From: Halichondria panicea | Taxonomy: Eukaryota > Porifera > Demospongiae > Suberitida > Halichondriidae | Assembly (NCBI RefSeq): GCF_963675165.1 | Contig: NC_087382.1 | Span: forward strand, 1,054,001 to 1,118,000 | Direction: 5' to 3' | Length of the DNA stretch: 64,000 nt | Part shown: piece after piece, positions 1 through 11,333 of the stretch | Numbering within the stretch: the first letter of the stretch is position 1 | Layout: every line of letters begins with the position of its first letter | Notes under the pieces: generated by a model | The model's database searches: none | The model's input: the letters and a program-made list of their open reading frames with translations, nothing else | What the model was told of the DNA's origin: nothing | Made by a program: the position numbers and the translations under genes

Positions 1-544
1 TGCAAAGTTGCCAACGCTTTAGGAGAGAAATTGATCGGCTTGAGGGGGTCGTTTCTGGCAGAGCAGTGAGAGGTTTGCCGATAATGAAGTGACCAGGAGT
101 GAGTGCTTCTATACCATCATCGTCATTCACGAGGGAAGCAAGAGGTCGGCTGTTGAGACAAGACTCAATCTGGGCTAACAGAGTAGACAGCTCTTCATAA
201 GTTAGTTTCACTTCACCCAAAACTCGTCTTAAGTGGGTCTTTGTTGATTTGACGGCGGCTTCCCAGATTCCACCAAAGTGAGGTGCGCGCTAAGGGATGA
301 ATTTCCATGTCACTCCTTTGTCAGAAAGGTAGCGGTTGACTTCGTCTTGAGTGGATTGGTTCTGGAGGAATTGGTAGAGTTCCCTGATCTCTCTGGCAGC
401 TCCGGTGAAGTTTGTGCCGTTGTCGCTCCATACAAGTGAGGGGAGGCCACGCCGAGCAATGAAGCGTTTGAAACAAGCAATGAATGCCTCAGATGTTAGG
501 TCAGTCACCAACTCCAGGTGGACTGCCATGTCGAGGAACTCAAA
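1..544 (-). mobile_element. BEL/Pao-type integrase fragment, interrupted
   Basis: Reading leftwards from about 544, one frame encodes the second half of a retrotransposon integrase core: an HLELV start, then SDNGTNF (catalytic Asp context) and, after the break, APHFGGIWEAAVKS followed by SCLNSRPL and TPGHFIIGKPL. These are typical of BEL/Pao elements. The frame has one in-frame TAG at 290-292 between WKFIP and RAPHFGG, then stays open to the window edge, so the element probably continues outside. No LTR or reverse transcriptase is visible here. The single nonsense codon in otherwise conserved sequence suggests a fairly recent but dead copy. Family assignment rests on remembered motif style, not on a search. 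Confidence 0.75.
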
Positions 545-1169
545 GAATTGAGGGAGCTCATCTTCCCCAGTGGAGAAGAGGGGTGTGTGTATTAGGAGGT
601 GGGTTCACTGTATATTCACTATAGAAGGTAACTTCATGCAAGGCACCTGACTTTAAATGTAGTTATAGACGTGATTGTACTTGCAGTTGCAGTTACTGTT
701 ACTGTAGCCTTTAAGACTATCCCAGGGAATAATAGGCATGTCTATTTTTGGTAAAGATCATTACATTAAGTTTTGCAAACAACGTTTTCATTGCTGAAAG
801 TGGATCCAGTTTAGTCAGCAAGATAACAATGAGAATTATGATTATGTAATGTATCAGTTGTGTGCTGTGTTTATGTCTACGTCTTAATTTGTCTATAATT
901 ATTATGTCATATTTTTGGGGAAACATCTGAGAATAATTGAATTTTTTCAAGCACATTTTTCAATTTTTTAGAATAATGGGTGAAAAAAGCATAATTTATC
1001 AGGGTCTATTGTGGGGCCCATTAGCTATTGTGGCTACTGCATGTATGTGAATCTTAATTGTCAGTGTACAGACTTGCTCACTACTGATTCACATCACTGG
1101 CATGCCATGAGTGTAGGAATGATAATGATTTGACAGAAACTGTGCGTTGTTTTATTCTGTTCCCTTCAG
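545..1169. other. Non-coding AT-rich spacer
   Basis: No convincing coding exon, RNA gene or repeat was recognised between the integrase fragment and the first kinase exon. The sequence is AT-rich with only short random frames. Confidence 0.5.
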
Positions 1170-1787
1170 TTTTATTCGTTCGCCGTCTCGTTGTATCAAG
1201 TACGATGCTAAAGGAGGAAAGTTGAGATCAGCTTTCTGCAAAGTAGTAGGTATAATCATAACTCTTACAAAAGTTAGCTGCGTGCTTATGTGCATGTTAT
1301 ATATAATTATCCAGCGGCTCACGTACTATCACTATCAACACTCTTAGTCGTACTATTTTTACCACCACTTTTTATTTCTAAGATGATAGATTTGTTCTGA
1401 AGCAGGTCAAGTCAATAGAGATATCATCATTCGAGCTCTTTGCTCCTCACTACCTCAAGCACGTCACAAAGGCTCTGGAAGATAAGGTATATAAAATTAT
1501 ATGGATGCCGTGGCTTTTCCTAGCTTAGTTATTCTGTAGTGCTGGCTGTATTAGAAAAAAAATATCCACTTTAAACACAGCACCAACAAGGTGTTCGATT
1601 TGAAGGGCTCCAAATCTGTCTAAAGAGAGCAGTGGGGACGTACTGTTTTGATGAGAACTACCTTCAATGTACGTGATACTTGTTTAAACTAACTGTCAGC
1701 TGATTTAGTAGCACATGATTTAGAAGCCTGCATGAAATCACTTCTGTAGTATCTCGAGTATAGAAAGCGTCCGAGTCCTATAATATA

Positions 1788-3168
1788 TCCGACTAGAAAA
1801 ACATTTGCAATGTGAAAAATTGCTAGGATTGGCCAGGGGAACCACAAAAAAGCGTGGGAACAAGAAATCAGACGAGAGCATAACTCCAATCCGTTACAAC
1901 GTCAATCACATGTATACTGGTAGTTTTCCCATGTTTTCCCAGCCAATATGCCACGCAATTTTTACTGGTGGAGTGATGACCAATCCCTATATATATTTAT
2001 TATACATCCATTTTAGAATGTGGGGCACATAATCATGATGATTTGTGATGAATTGATGTTCCTAATACATGCAGTGTTGAGCACAGGTACACACAGTCCA
2101 TCCATGCGTAGTAACATGCACGGACCGTACTGGTGAATGATGTGGTGGATGGAAGCTGATAGGTGGATCTGGAACACAGTCTATTATTTAATATACTATG
2201 TATTGTACATGTTCATGACGTTGTAACGGATTGGAGTTATGCTCTCGTCTGATTTCTTGTTCCCACGCTTTTTTGTGGTTCCCCTGGCCAATCCTAGCAA
2301 TTTTTCACATTGCAAATGTTTTTCTAGTCGGATTCCCTTTCTTTTTCAGTACAGTTTACGTATCATGACATGCATAAGTGGAACGTCAAGAGGCAGTACA
2401 AGAAGAGAAGACAGGACTAATCAGATATCTTCTCGAATATCTCTGGACTAATAATTAGAGTAATAATTTATTGCTTGATAATTATGTTGAATTTGGGAAT
2501 CAGTATTAAATGACAGCCATTTTAAGAGCATGATATCTAGCCAGTGCATATAGCATGCCTGTCAGAGAAAGGGAGCTAGAGCTGAACAGTGTGAAGAAAA
2601 GGAACACCTCAGGCTCTGGAAAAGCACTGCTGCACTGATTTTAGGCGCACGGTTTATTAGCCACGCCTATCTATTATTGGCCACAACGCAATTGCTGAGT
2701 CATTAAAGATGGCGGAATTGTCTAGGTAAGAGAAATAGAGACTGAGAGGTCATCTGCCTCGTGGAAGCAATCGCAAATCTGAAGAAGCGCTTTGTAATCC
2801 AGGTTGTAGTCGTTTGGAAACCCTGTGCAGAATGTCCTGGAGATGGCTGTACTTGGAGTAAATGCTGGGCAAGAAACTTACTTACTTACTTACTTACTTA
2901 CTCACTTACTTACTTACTTACTTAGTCAGTCAGACAAAGAGCGGTGAAACGTCGAAATAGTGCAATTTTTAAAATGAAAATATTCATTCATGAAAGGAGA
3001 GATACAAAGAGAGAAAAGGCTAAATAAACTATCTGTTCAGCCAGTTTCTTGATGTGGCCTTTCCCTGCAGAGATAGAACAGTTTGAACATGAGTCAAAAT
3101 AATTGAAATATTGCTAAACACGGGCAAACCCACTGCCAATCCTATGTAAAACCTACTGGTTTTACTAA
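1788..3168 (+). mobile_element. Helentron/DINE-1-like non-autonomous element, copy E1
   Basis: The left end is TCCGACTAGAAAAAC after an A; the right end is the hairpin GTAAAACCTACTGGTTTTAC (3146-3165) running into CTAA before a T. Inside are an inverted pair of about 110 bp (about 1788-1903 against 2215-2334), an (ACTT)n tract and an A/T-rich middle. The same structure recurs at 37559-39227 and, reversed, at 39701-41066. A 3' hairpin plus CTRR-T end, internal inverted repeat and microsatellite fit non-autonomous Helitron/Helentron elements; no coding sequence is present. It lies in an intron of the kinase remnant. Confidence 0.6.
2877..2925. repeat. (ACTT)n microsatellite inside element E1
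   Basis: About eleven ACTT units with one interruption. The same tract lies at 38639-38673 in copy E2 and shortened in copy E3 near 39957, so it belongs to the element. Confidence 0.9.
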
Positions 3169-3784
3169 TTAATAACTTGTTCTCCCCCTCCAGCAATTTG
3201 CTGCAACCCAGTGTACGTGTACCCTCACTCCAAGTGCGTACTGATACAGGCCATACTAGCCGACACTGAGTTCCTGGCACAGAACGCCATCATGGACTAC
3301 TCTCTACTCACTTGCATCGATAACTCCACGAGAGAACTTGTCGTCGGAATTATTGGTAAGCTTGTGAGGGGGCGGGGAAGTGTGTGTGTGTGGCTTGTAA
3401 AACAACAAGCTATACGTCGTTCAGTTCCTGTCGACGTTTGTTGATTGTGATTGTGCCATGAAAAGTGTTTGTTCTAAAAGAATTAATGATGTCTTTTACC
3501 TTAATCACGAGTTGCAATCCGTTCGTCAATTTAATAGTTGTGAACGTCAAGTGTATTAATTTTGTGATTATAATTATATTCCTTCTTCCTCCCCAACAGA
3601 CTATATCCGTACCTTTACTCTGGATAAGAGGGTGGAAATGTTCCTCAAGAAGACAGCTGGGAAGACGCTACCATCTGTTGTGTACCCTGAACTCTACCGT
3701 AAGAGATTCTGTGAGGCAATGGACAAATATTTCACAGTAGTGCCTGATAAATGGACAGGGTTAGGTGCAGACGTCAAGTACTAG

Positions 3785-4462
3785 AATTGTAAAATTATTA
3801 TAATTATGTGTGTCATGTCTCCGTCGTGATTTTGTTTTTATTGCTCAAAGCATCACTGCAATGTGACTATGTTCTCTGCCATCAATTGTTATTTCTGAAA
3901 TGTTGATGGAAATGTGTTGTCAGTGCTTCTGTTGCTGAATTGAAACACTATTGTCTGCATGCATGTTAAAACACAATGGGATCAGACATCACATGAGCCC
4001 CTCCCCCTTGCATGTCTATAGATCCATATTATAATTATATGTCTGAAGATGCCTCCAGGCTCCCTCAGGCCAGCCAGGCTACCTCAGCTGTACCTGTACA
4101 TATATACTAGATACTATGCAGAGAAATTGTATTGAAAACGTTAGTTATAATTAGTTTACTGTGTTCAAGGTGATGCACTGTAGCTCAGCTAAAGCTAGTA
4201 ATGTACAACTGCTTGTACCGATTATTATATATAATTATGTACTTCACTTTAACAACAGATTTGTTTGCATGTGGAATGCATGGAAAGTTATGCTCACATA
4301 ATCTGCCAGACCTGGTGCTACTACTGTTAGATACATGCAGCAGTACCATTGTTATCAATTGTGTGCATTTATATATGCATGTAGACCTCTTGAAGACAAC
4401 ACTTGGTTGAATTGTTAGTATTGACAGATGAGAATTAAGTAATTGTATATTTGCAGATTTCA
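3785..4462. other. 3' flank of kinase remnant, no gene seen
   Basis: AT-rich sequence after the kinase TAG. No further exon, RNA gene or clear repeat was recognised. Confidence 0.5.
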
Positions 4463-4566
4463 TGGACTGTTCAAATACGGAAAGTGATGATGAAGAAGTT
4501 TATTAAATGAGCGTGCGACGTCTAAAAACAGTGGCAAGGATAGAGATTCTGGAGGGAACAGGCAAT
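4463..4566 (+). pseudogene. Short coding-like fragment (TESDDE block), copy 1
   Basis: The plus strand reads NTESDDE and, after a frame break, VARIEILEGTGNG. A close relative lies reversed at about 21530-21632, reading STESDDERERATSKT and VAKIEILDG. In both places it lies 3' of a surface-protein copy and antisense to it, so it was probably carried along when that block was duplicated. Identity unknown. Confidence 0.45.
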
Positions 4567-4871
4567 GGTGAGAAATTAACTCTGGAAGTAAACTATACAC
4601 CTACATAGTATGGTTTTACTCTTTGGTAATTGACCTCATGAATGTAATCTATATATTGGTAACGTAGATAATTATGTGTGAATCGAAACAATTCATATAT
4701 ACCACAACCATTAAATCTCTACAAAAAATAAATCTACAAGAATCTACAAAAAAGCATATCTCTCTTTAAACTATAGTGACATAAACAAGTGCTAACGACA
4801 GTAACTGTTGGAATTAACAATGCCTACAAATGTTATTTACATGATAAGGTACCTCAGCTAAATAAGACAGT

Positions 4872-7800
4872 TCACACTTCATTGCGTATGGGGCCGATTT
4901 CTGTGTGTGTAACAGCAGGACGATGGTTGACTCTTGGAGGGGGAGGGGCTGGTCTGTAGTCCTCTGTGGTGAGTGGGGCTAGTTCATCCATGTAGGATAG
5001 TCTCAGCTGGTTCGGCCTTGTGGCTGGTCTGATGATGGGAGGAGTGATGTAACGATCAGGGTCAGCTTCTTCCACGGCTCCATCAGTGTAAGGTGGGTTC
5101 AAGGCGTCTCTTTGTTCATAGTCGTCTACTGCTTCGAGTAATTCATCTTCATCATTTTCATCGGCTACCAACTGATACATTTCCCAGGTATTGTTAGCTC
5201 GTCGGAGTCTCATGTCTGCAGCACCAGCTCGTAAGTTTCTTATGGTGTCCTCTATCTTCAGCCATGTATTGCTCTTCTTGAGCACGAATTGGTAAAAATG
5301 GTAGCAGACTGTTATCACAAATAAGGTGAATGATATAGCCATTGAAGTATTGGCTAGTGCTGACTGACTGTTCTTGGTATCTTTGACATAGGAGGTGCCA
5401 AATACAAGCATAGCAACATTCAGTAGATACAGGGTTTCGAGGGAATCACAGAACTTACTTTTGTACAAACGATTATTCAGTGGTTTCCAGCTGATCAGTC
5501 CAACTGATAGAACCCCAAATGATAGCACATAGAGAGAAGTATCTGGAGCCATGGCAGCTACTAGATTATGAGCAATCAGAGCAAAGAGGAGCAGTCCCAC
5601 CCAGTAGCGATGCTTGGGAGTGAATGGAGCATGGTACACATCCATGAAGCCAGTGTACTTTGTGTTCTTTGTCCATATCATAACCTTGGAGCAGCGTGGA
5701 AACCATTGTCCAAAGAAGAGCAGTACAGTAAACAATCCACCGGCAATGAGGATAATGGCAGCAGCAACAAACCGAGGGAGGTGATCGCGAGTGAAATATT
5801 GCACATTGCCGTCGTACACCCAAACTATAACACTTGTATCATCAGGATAATCCAAGACCCTGTACTGTAGTGCAGCAATGACAAACCGTAAGAGTTTGGA
5901 TCAAGAGAGTAGGACGAGTGTGCCTAAGGCAGCAACTGGGTTCCTGTTGGAGAGGAGCTTTGCAAATGAGTCAAAATATTTGCTTAAAAAATGATAATAA
6001 AAGACATTAGAAGAAACAAGTAAGCGGGAAAGACAAGTTGAAGGAGTACTTTCCCTTGAGAGTTCATTCCCTTGTAAAAGCATGTTTCAATTCCCAAGTC
6101 AAGATTCACCCATGATACAAAAACTGTTAAAAAGTTGGAAAGAAAATTTCTCTATTAGCAGCTACTATGTTGGCGTAAAAAATGAGGCCATGAATATTTC
6201 CAGTTGCTATAGTGATGTTGAGCACGAGAATTAAATCAACTAACAATATGCCAGCCAGCGCAAATGGTATTAGTAGAAGAATTAAGGTAAAGATTAGAGC
6301 ACAATTTACAGTTTGACGTAGCCAACATAAGACTGTGTCCTGGTTTACATTCTCCACACAAAACACCACTTTAATTGTAAGCACACTGTTCGTCAGGGTT
6401 ACTTAGACTAATGTTGACTGGTTTTTGCACGCAATAGTCAAGTGTACAGTTACTAACAACATGCCCTGTTTTATTGGTGGTATTTATGACTTCGATCCAT
6501 GTGTTGTTATTTCTTTCCAGCGTTATAGTCTCTTTTTCCTCAAAACATTTTGTTATCTGATATCCTAGTTGCAAGTCTGGATCACAGTCACACTTGCACT
6601 CAATATCGGACTGAATTGGCTGAAGTCCACTAGGGCATGTGCAGAGTTCAAAAGAAATATTGATAAGTTGTTTTGAAATTCCCATATTGTTGCATGGACC
6701 CTCGGCATAGAGTTCCACTTGAGCAGAGCTGTCTTGTGAAAATACATTGTACTCTAATTCTTTGCACTGATTGCCAACTTTCTGTTCAGCCTGTCCTTCT
6801 TTAAGACGACCAACTCCACTCGTAGTGACAACAAAACTACGAATAGTGGCATTTATTGGATTTCCAACTTGGTCAACAGCCAAAACACTGACTTTAAATG
6901 TGTGTCCCTTTCTTGTTGAAATAATATACTGTAGTCATTTTTGCAAAAAATTACCTAAACAGGCCTAGAGGAGATTGATAATTCGGTGGAGGATTTTATG
7001 ATGTTATTCATGTAGTCTAATCCATTTGAAGAAATTTGATATTCAGCACTTTGACTTTTTGAACACCTGTCCAACAGACCTCCGTAGATATCCGCTCCTG
7101 ACTGGGTAGCCATGTTGTTAGTTCTGAATGCATTGAAATAGTTATCAGAGCTAAACTCATACAGTTGAATGAAGTAGTCAGCAAAAATTGTTTGAGTTGC
7201 ATCATCTTCTGTGACTCCTAGCTCCTCCACATGCGCTCCTCTGGGTGTCATCTGCCACAAATATCCCCCCTCCGTACTGAGCCAAGTTGTTGTTAATCAT
7301 TAGCTTGACATATCGATCCTGAGTCCTATAATACTGATATGCTTCAACCGTTTTAAATAGGTACAGTTTCGAACTTTGCTGTAGATACACTCCACCTCCA
7401 CTAGTGTTAGCTGTGTTTGAGTCAATGTTGACGTGTGATCGAATAAGTTTAATACTTGAAGATACTGCATGTATACTTCCACCATTCTCAGCAATGTTGT
7501 GAGCAATCTCACTCTGTTTATTTGGAGAAAGTGGCCAACCATCTGCATATTCCATCTGCACTGATTGGAACTCAACTCTACTGGAATATGTATAAATCCC
7601 ATCCTGTGCTGTGTTGTGATAGATCTTTATTGGCTCATTTACAAAGAGTGTACCTCCTCCAGAGGTAGCTGTGTTGTTGGTGATGATCACTCCTTCCGTG
7701 TTAATATATATTTGACTCTGGTCAGCGCTGATGGCTCCACCAAACACACCACGATTGTTACTGAGTGTTGTAGGTCCATTAAACTCGATTCAACTATTGA

Positions 7801-8640
7801 AAGCATAAATGGGATAACCATTGTTACTGACAATATTCATTCCAGTGAATGTTACATTTGATTGCAAAATGTTCAAACTGGCCATGTTATTAGTAATGTC
7901 AGTGTTGTTGATGGACACACGGCCTGAGTAAATACTAATCGCTCCACCAGTGTCATCAGCTCTGTTGTTTGTCAGCTCACTGTTGGAGATGGACACACTG
8001 CCTGAGCCAACAACAATCGCTCCACCATCGTTAGCACTGTTGTTTGTCAGCTCACTGTTGGAGATGGACACACTGCCTGAGTCAACAACAATCGCTCCAC
8101 CAACTCTATTAGCTCTGTTGTGTGTCAGCTCACTGTTGGAGATGGACACACTGCCTGAGTAAACACTAATCGCTCCACCAGTGTCATCACCTCTGTTGTT
8201 TGTCAGCTCACTGTTGGAGATGGACACACTGCCTGAGTCAACATTAATCGCTCCACCATAATAGTCAGCACTATTGTGTGTCAGCTTACTGTTGGAGATG
8301 GACACACTGCCTGAGCCAACACTAATCGCTCCACCATTCTGAGAAGCTTTGTTATTTGTGAAGTTACACCGAGTGATCACTACAGTACTAGATACCACTT
8401 CTACTGCTCCTCCACTCTCAGCACTGTTATAGTTTAACTCTGTGTTGTTGATCATCAGAGAGTTGTTTGATTGAATGTAAACTGCACCTCCATCATTTCT
8501 AGTGAACACACTATTTGTTATATACACATCATCAGCCTCAACGTGCAGTGCTCGACCAGTGTTGTTCATAAAGAGAGTGCTCTCAATTGTTGCAGTTTGA
8601 GTATTAGTAATCTTAACGAGGTGGTTCGTATATCTTCTAA
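4872..8640 (-). pseudogene. Beta-helix multi-pass surface protein, copy 1 (5'-truncated, broken)
   Basis: This is the inverted relative of the gene at 15478-19848. Homology starts near 8625 (ANTQTATIES region), so the signal peptide and about the first 180 residues are missing. From there the minus strand encodes the GGAI rung array, the Cys-rich region, the membrane domain and the tail. Visible breaks: in-frame TGA at 7790 (CGA in the relative), frameshift near 7240, TAG at 6955 (CAG in copy 3), frameshift near 6900, TAA at 6371 (CAA in copy 2), and further shifts near 6310, 6120 and 5900. The last 327 codons (5855-4872) are uninterrupted and keep YHAPFTPKHRYW, the acidic stretch ENDEDELLEAVDDYE and the end THTEIGPIRNEV, which shows the original C-terminus of the family. 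It may be an old copy or a donor for gene conversion. Confidence 0.85.
7890..8340 (-). repeat. 78-bp beta-helix rung array in copy 1
   Basis: Five near-identical 26-codon units of the form GGAIxVxSGSVSISNSELTNN plus one degenerate unit. Variation falls at the two residues after GGAI and in the spacer before the next GG. Copies 2 and 3 have four and five units, so unit number changes between paralogues. Confidence 0.85.
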
Positions 8641-9111
8641 TTTATCGGACAGCAAAAAATAATTATTTTGGAAATTGTCCAGGTATAATTGGAACAGACT
8701 TTTATAGAGCATGCGAAGTGTCCGGAATAATTAGAACAAGCAAGCAGCTGCATGCGAACTAGCTAAGTTTAATAGAACAGGGTATATACGACTGAATAAG
8801 TCTTACTTGCCGTCATGAATGGTAACTCAACTTTTCAAGGTATTGTCCAGATATTTAGAACAAATGTAATATTAAAGTACTGGAGTGTCCGTTGTATTAG
8901 AACAACGAAAATTTCCCAAAAGAGTGTCCGGGGTAATTAGAAGTGTCCGATAAGTATGTATGAATGTCTATGATACAACTCTTTATATTTAAACTTTTTA
9001 CACACGTCTCACCGTTACTGCTAACTTCCTAACTAAGTATATACTATAATTATGCAGTTGACAAGATCAATCAGTTCCAGTGCATTAGCTATATACATAA
9101 TGCAGCTATAC
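8641..9111. repeat. Interspersed GTCCGG/ATTAGAAC motif cluster
   Basis: Between 8675 and 8955 a motif resembling TGTCCGGNNTAATTAGAAC occurs about six times in the same orientation with irregular spacing (near 8677, 8718, 8842, 8884, 8922 and 8942). It begins right where homology to the surface-protein gene stops. No coding potential seen. The rest to 9111 is AT-rich and unremarkable. Confidence 0.55.
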
Positions 9112-9936
9112 TCAGCATTGCAGATGAAACGTTTTCCCCTGAGCCTCCTTTGACAAGCTGTCCCTTATGAAGTGTCCATCGGGGCATTTTGCAAAGGCAA
9201 TAAAGTTCTTTTGACAGCCAGGATAAGGATCCGTGAGAATGTCAGTAGATACAGTTCCAGAGCAGCTGGTCTTTCCTTCACACAGACTCTTGACCCACTT
9301 AGTGCTAGTGTATTCAACTTTGGAGTCGGGACCATCATTTGTACAAGTTGCACCATAATAGGCGAACCGGACGGTCATGCCTACACCAGATAAAGGGGAG
9401 GTATAATAATTATATGTATCCAGATAATCCATTGCTACTTTGATCGAACAATTAGTCGGCAGAACCATGTTAATTAATTGATAGAGTTTTAATTAGCAGC
9501 GCAATTATTATGGTTAACAGCGTCTTCATCAACATTTATGTCTTGCACTCAAACAAATGTATACAGCTAGATCTATATAATTATGACAGTTTTTAATTGA
9601 CATGAATAGCTGCATATGGGCCATTTTATTGAAGCAGAGCATTCTTCAGCTGATAATAATTATACTGTTGCTGATGAGCTATATAATTATAGTCAATGTA
9701 CTCTTGTGAAAACTCTCAAACATGTGAACCAACTCAAATTAATGGTGCAAGTCAATTTCTCATGAATTCTAGTAGTGCATGCCGATTGGTAAAATGATGT
9801 ACACTATAATACCTGGGTCATCTTGTTGCTCCAGGGCATCTATCAGCAGCTGATAATAACGACGACCGTGGGGAGCAGAAGAGGCCACAGCCAGGAGAGA
9901 TAGCAGAGCCACAGTAGCAATCATTAAAATCTTCAT
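9112..9936 (-). CDS. Secreted SUEL/Gal_lectin-like protein 1
   Basis: Exon 1 (9936-9813) starts MKILMIATVALLSLLAVASS, a clear signal peptide, and ends in phase 1 at a GT donor. Exon 3 (9380-9112) starts after TAG and encodes MTVRFAYYGATC, SLCEGKTSCSG, DPYPGCQKNFIA and FAKCPDG, ending HLQC-stop: a compact domain of about 89 residues with six Cys. The spacing and the DPxPGCxKxF motif recall rhamnose/galactose-binding SUEL domains. The relatives' middle exon lies at 9678-9600, but here it carries an in-frame TAA (CTTCAATAA where relatives have CTTCAACAA) and a poor donor. That exon is phase-symmetric, so joining exon 1 to exon 3 still gives an open frame. I infer a two-exon gene. The frame running upstream of exon 3 to 9468 is probably intron. 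Lectin assignment is moderate. Confidence 0.55.
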
Positions 9937-11333
9937 CACGATTATTATATATTAGCTATAGCTATCCAGAGGAAAATGCTTTAACGACTTGAAATGATGA
10001 ACAATTGCAGTTACTGTCACAATGAGAATTCAATTAATATACTAATACAGAGGTACAAGAGAACTACTGACATGTGCATGCTATTAAATTTCATTGGCCA
10101 TTTAAGTATAAACCATAATAATAATTACAGCATGCTTGGATTCACCACATTACACAGGACTTTGATGTTTAATTAGCGATTAAAAGTGGAAACTTCAGCT
10201 AATGGACAAAGAAATTGGATCTAAGGGCTGTGGATGGTGTTACCATGCAGGAGCTGATCGAGGCTGGCTAATGCATGGACAATGAAATTGGATCTGGTTG
10301 TGTCTCTGTTCCATTCCACCCAGGCATGTTTCATGTCGACATACAGAAGTGCGTTCTGAAACAGTCATGAGCTATAGCTGTAGAATCTAACAAAGACAAT
10401 CGAGAAATAGAGAATAAAAGTGCTAAAAGTTACAACACACATGCACACAATCCGACACACACAAACCAATCACTCTACACACATGCATATAGTATCAAAT
10501 GATATACACTGAAGTGCGGTGGGCACACTAAAACGGTCGCATATACCACACTTTTTTGAGTGTCAGTGTACTCACATTTTAGACTAGCTATTATGTGTTG
10601 CAGGTTAATATGCTTAGCCTCGTCCATGCACAAGCTTTACTTTTTATTGTTCTTGTCTACAGCTCTAAATATAAATTAATGAGCTAGAGATGATGGGAGG
10701 CAGTAAAGAAGGAAATGATGGACATAAAAAGAAAAGTAAAGCCAGGTATGCAAACTCGCGTGATCCCCATGCACATACATTTTTTTCACCGTAAAACAAT
10801 ACCTTTATGGTGGAAGCAAGTGTATGTAGAATAGTGTGTACATGCGCATATACGCGTGAGGTATAATATTTAGTTTGTTAGTTCTGCTCAGTGCAAGTTG
10901 GCCTCGGCTATATATATAACCAGGTCCACTGGTGATAGCTTCATTGCGTGGCCCCTTGATAATCGTGCACCACGTATGCACTGAACATTTTATGGCCCAC
11001 TATCCAGTACTCCACTTCCTGGAAGACATTTCAGAGGCGAAGTGTCCACTCTGACAGAATACTGAAAGTGAAACATGACTCGAAACAATTACATTAACGC
11101 TCAAAAGGCAAGCCTGTTACTCAGACTGTGCAAGCATGCAGGCATGTATACCTAATTACATGTACATGATGTACACTAATAATGGTATATTATGCGACAT
11201 GTAGACAAATAGACAATGTCTATATTGATAACTATAAAACACTTCGGAAACTTTTTACATTATGTCTCATTCTATACAGCATATATACGCAATTGACAGA
11301 TCCATCAGTGCAGTAGCTATGTACATAATGCAG
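9937..11333. other. Intergenic region between lectin genes 1 and 2
   Basis: No gene recognised. 10132-10500 is a relative of 13086-13560 (shared AATGAAATTGGAT and TTCCATTCCACCC stretches, same orientation), indicating duplication of unidentified sequence. The rest is AT-rich. Confidence 0.5.

Larger units (their letters stand above)
1170..3784 (+). pseudogene. PIKfyve-like phosphatidylinositol kinase, C-terminal catalytic remnant
   Basis: Four exon-like blocks match the end of a FYVE-type phosphatidylinositol 3-phosphate 5-kinase. Block A (1170-1249) reads FIRSPSRCIKYDAKGGK and block B (1383-1486) reads DRFVLKQ and FELFAPHYLKH; they join in phase through an intron with a GTATAA donor. Block C (1585-about 1667) has VFDLKGSKS, KESSGDVLF and DENYLQ in three different frames with a TAA at 1621, so it is frameshifted twice. 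Block D (3194-3355) has IMDYSLL and ELVVGII; block E (3600-3784) has DYIRTFTLDK, RFCEAMDKYF and WTGLG before a TAG. D and E join in phase (g|AC gives Asp). The stretch expected between B and C (glycine-rich loop region and MENLFYG-like segment) is missing. The FYVE, DEP and chaperonin-like parts would lie upstream and are not seen. The C-D intron contains a Helentron-like element. A sequencing error in block C is possible, but the missing segment argues for a broken gene. Confidence 0.75.

Noticed and set aside
7950..8162. Repeated plus-strand frame with SLLEMDTLPE units
   Set aside because: Antisense shadow of the rung array in copy 1.
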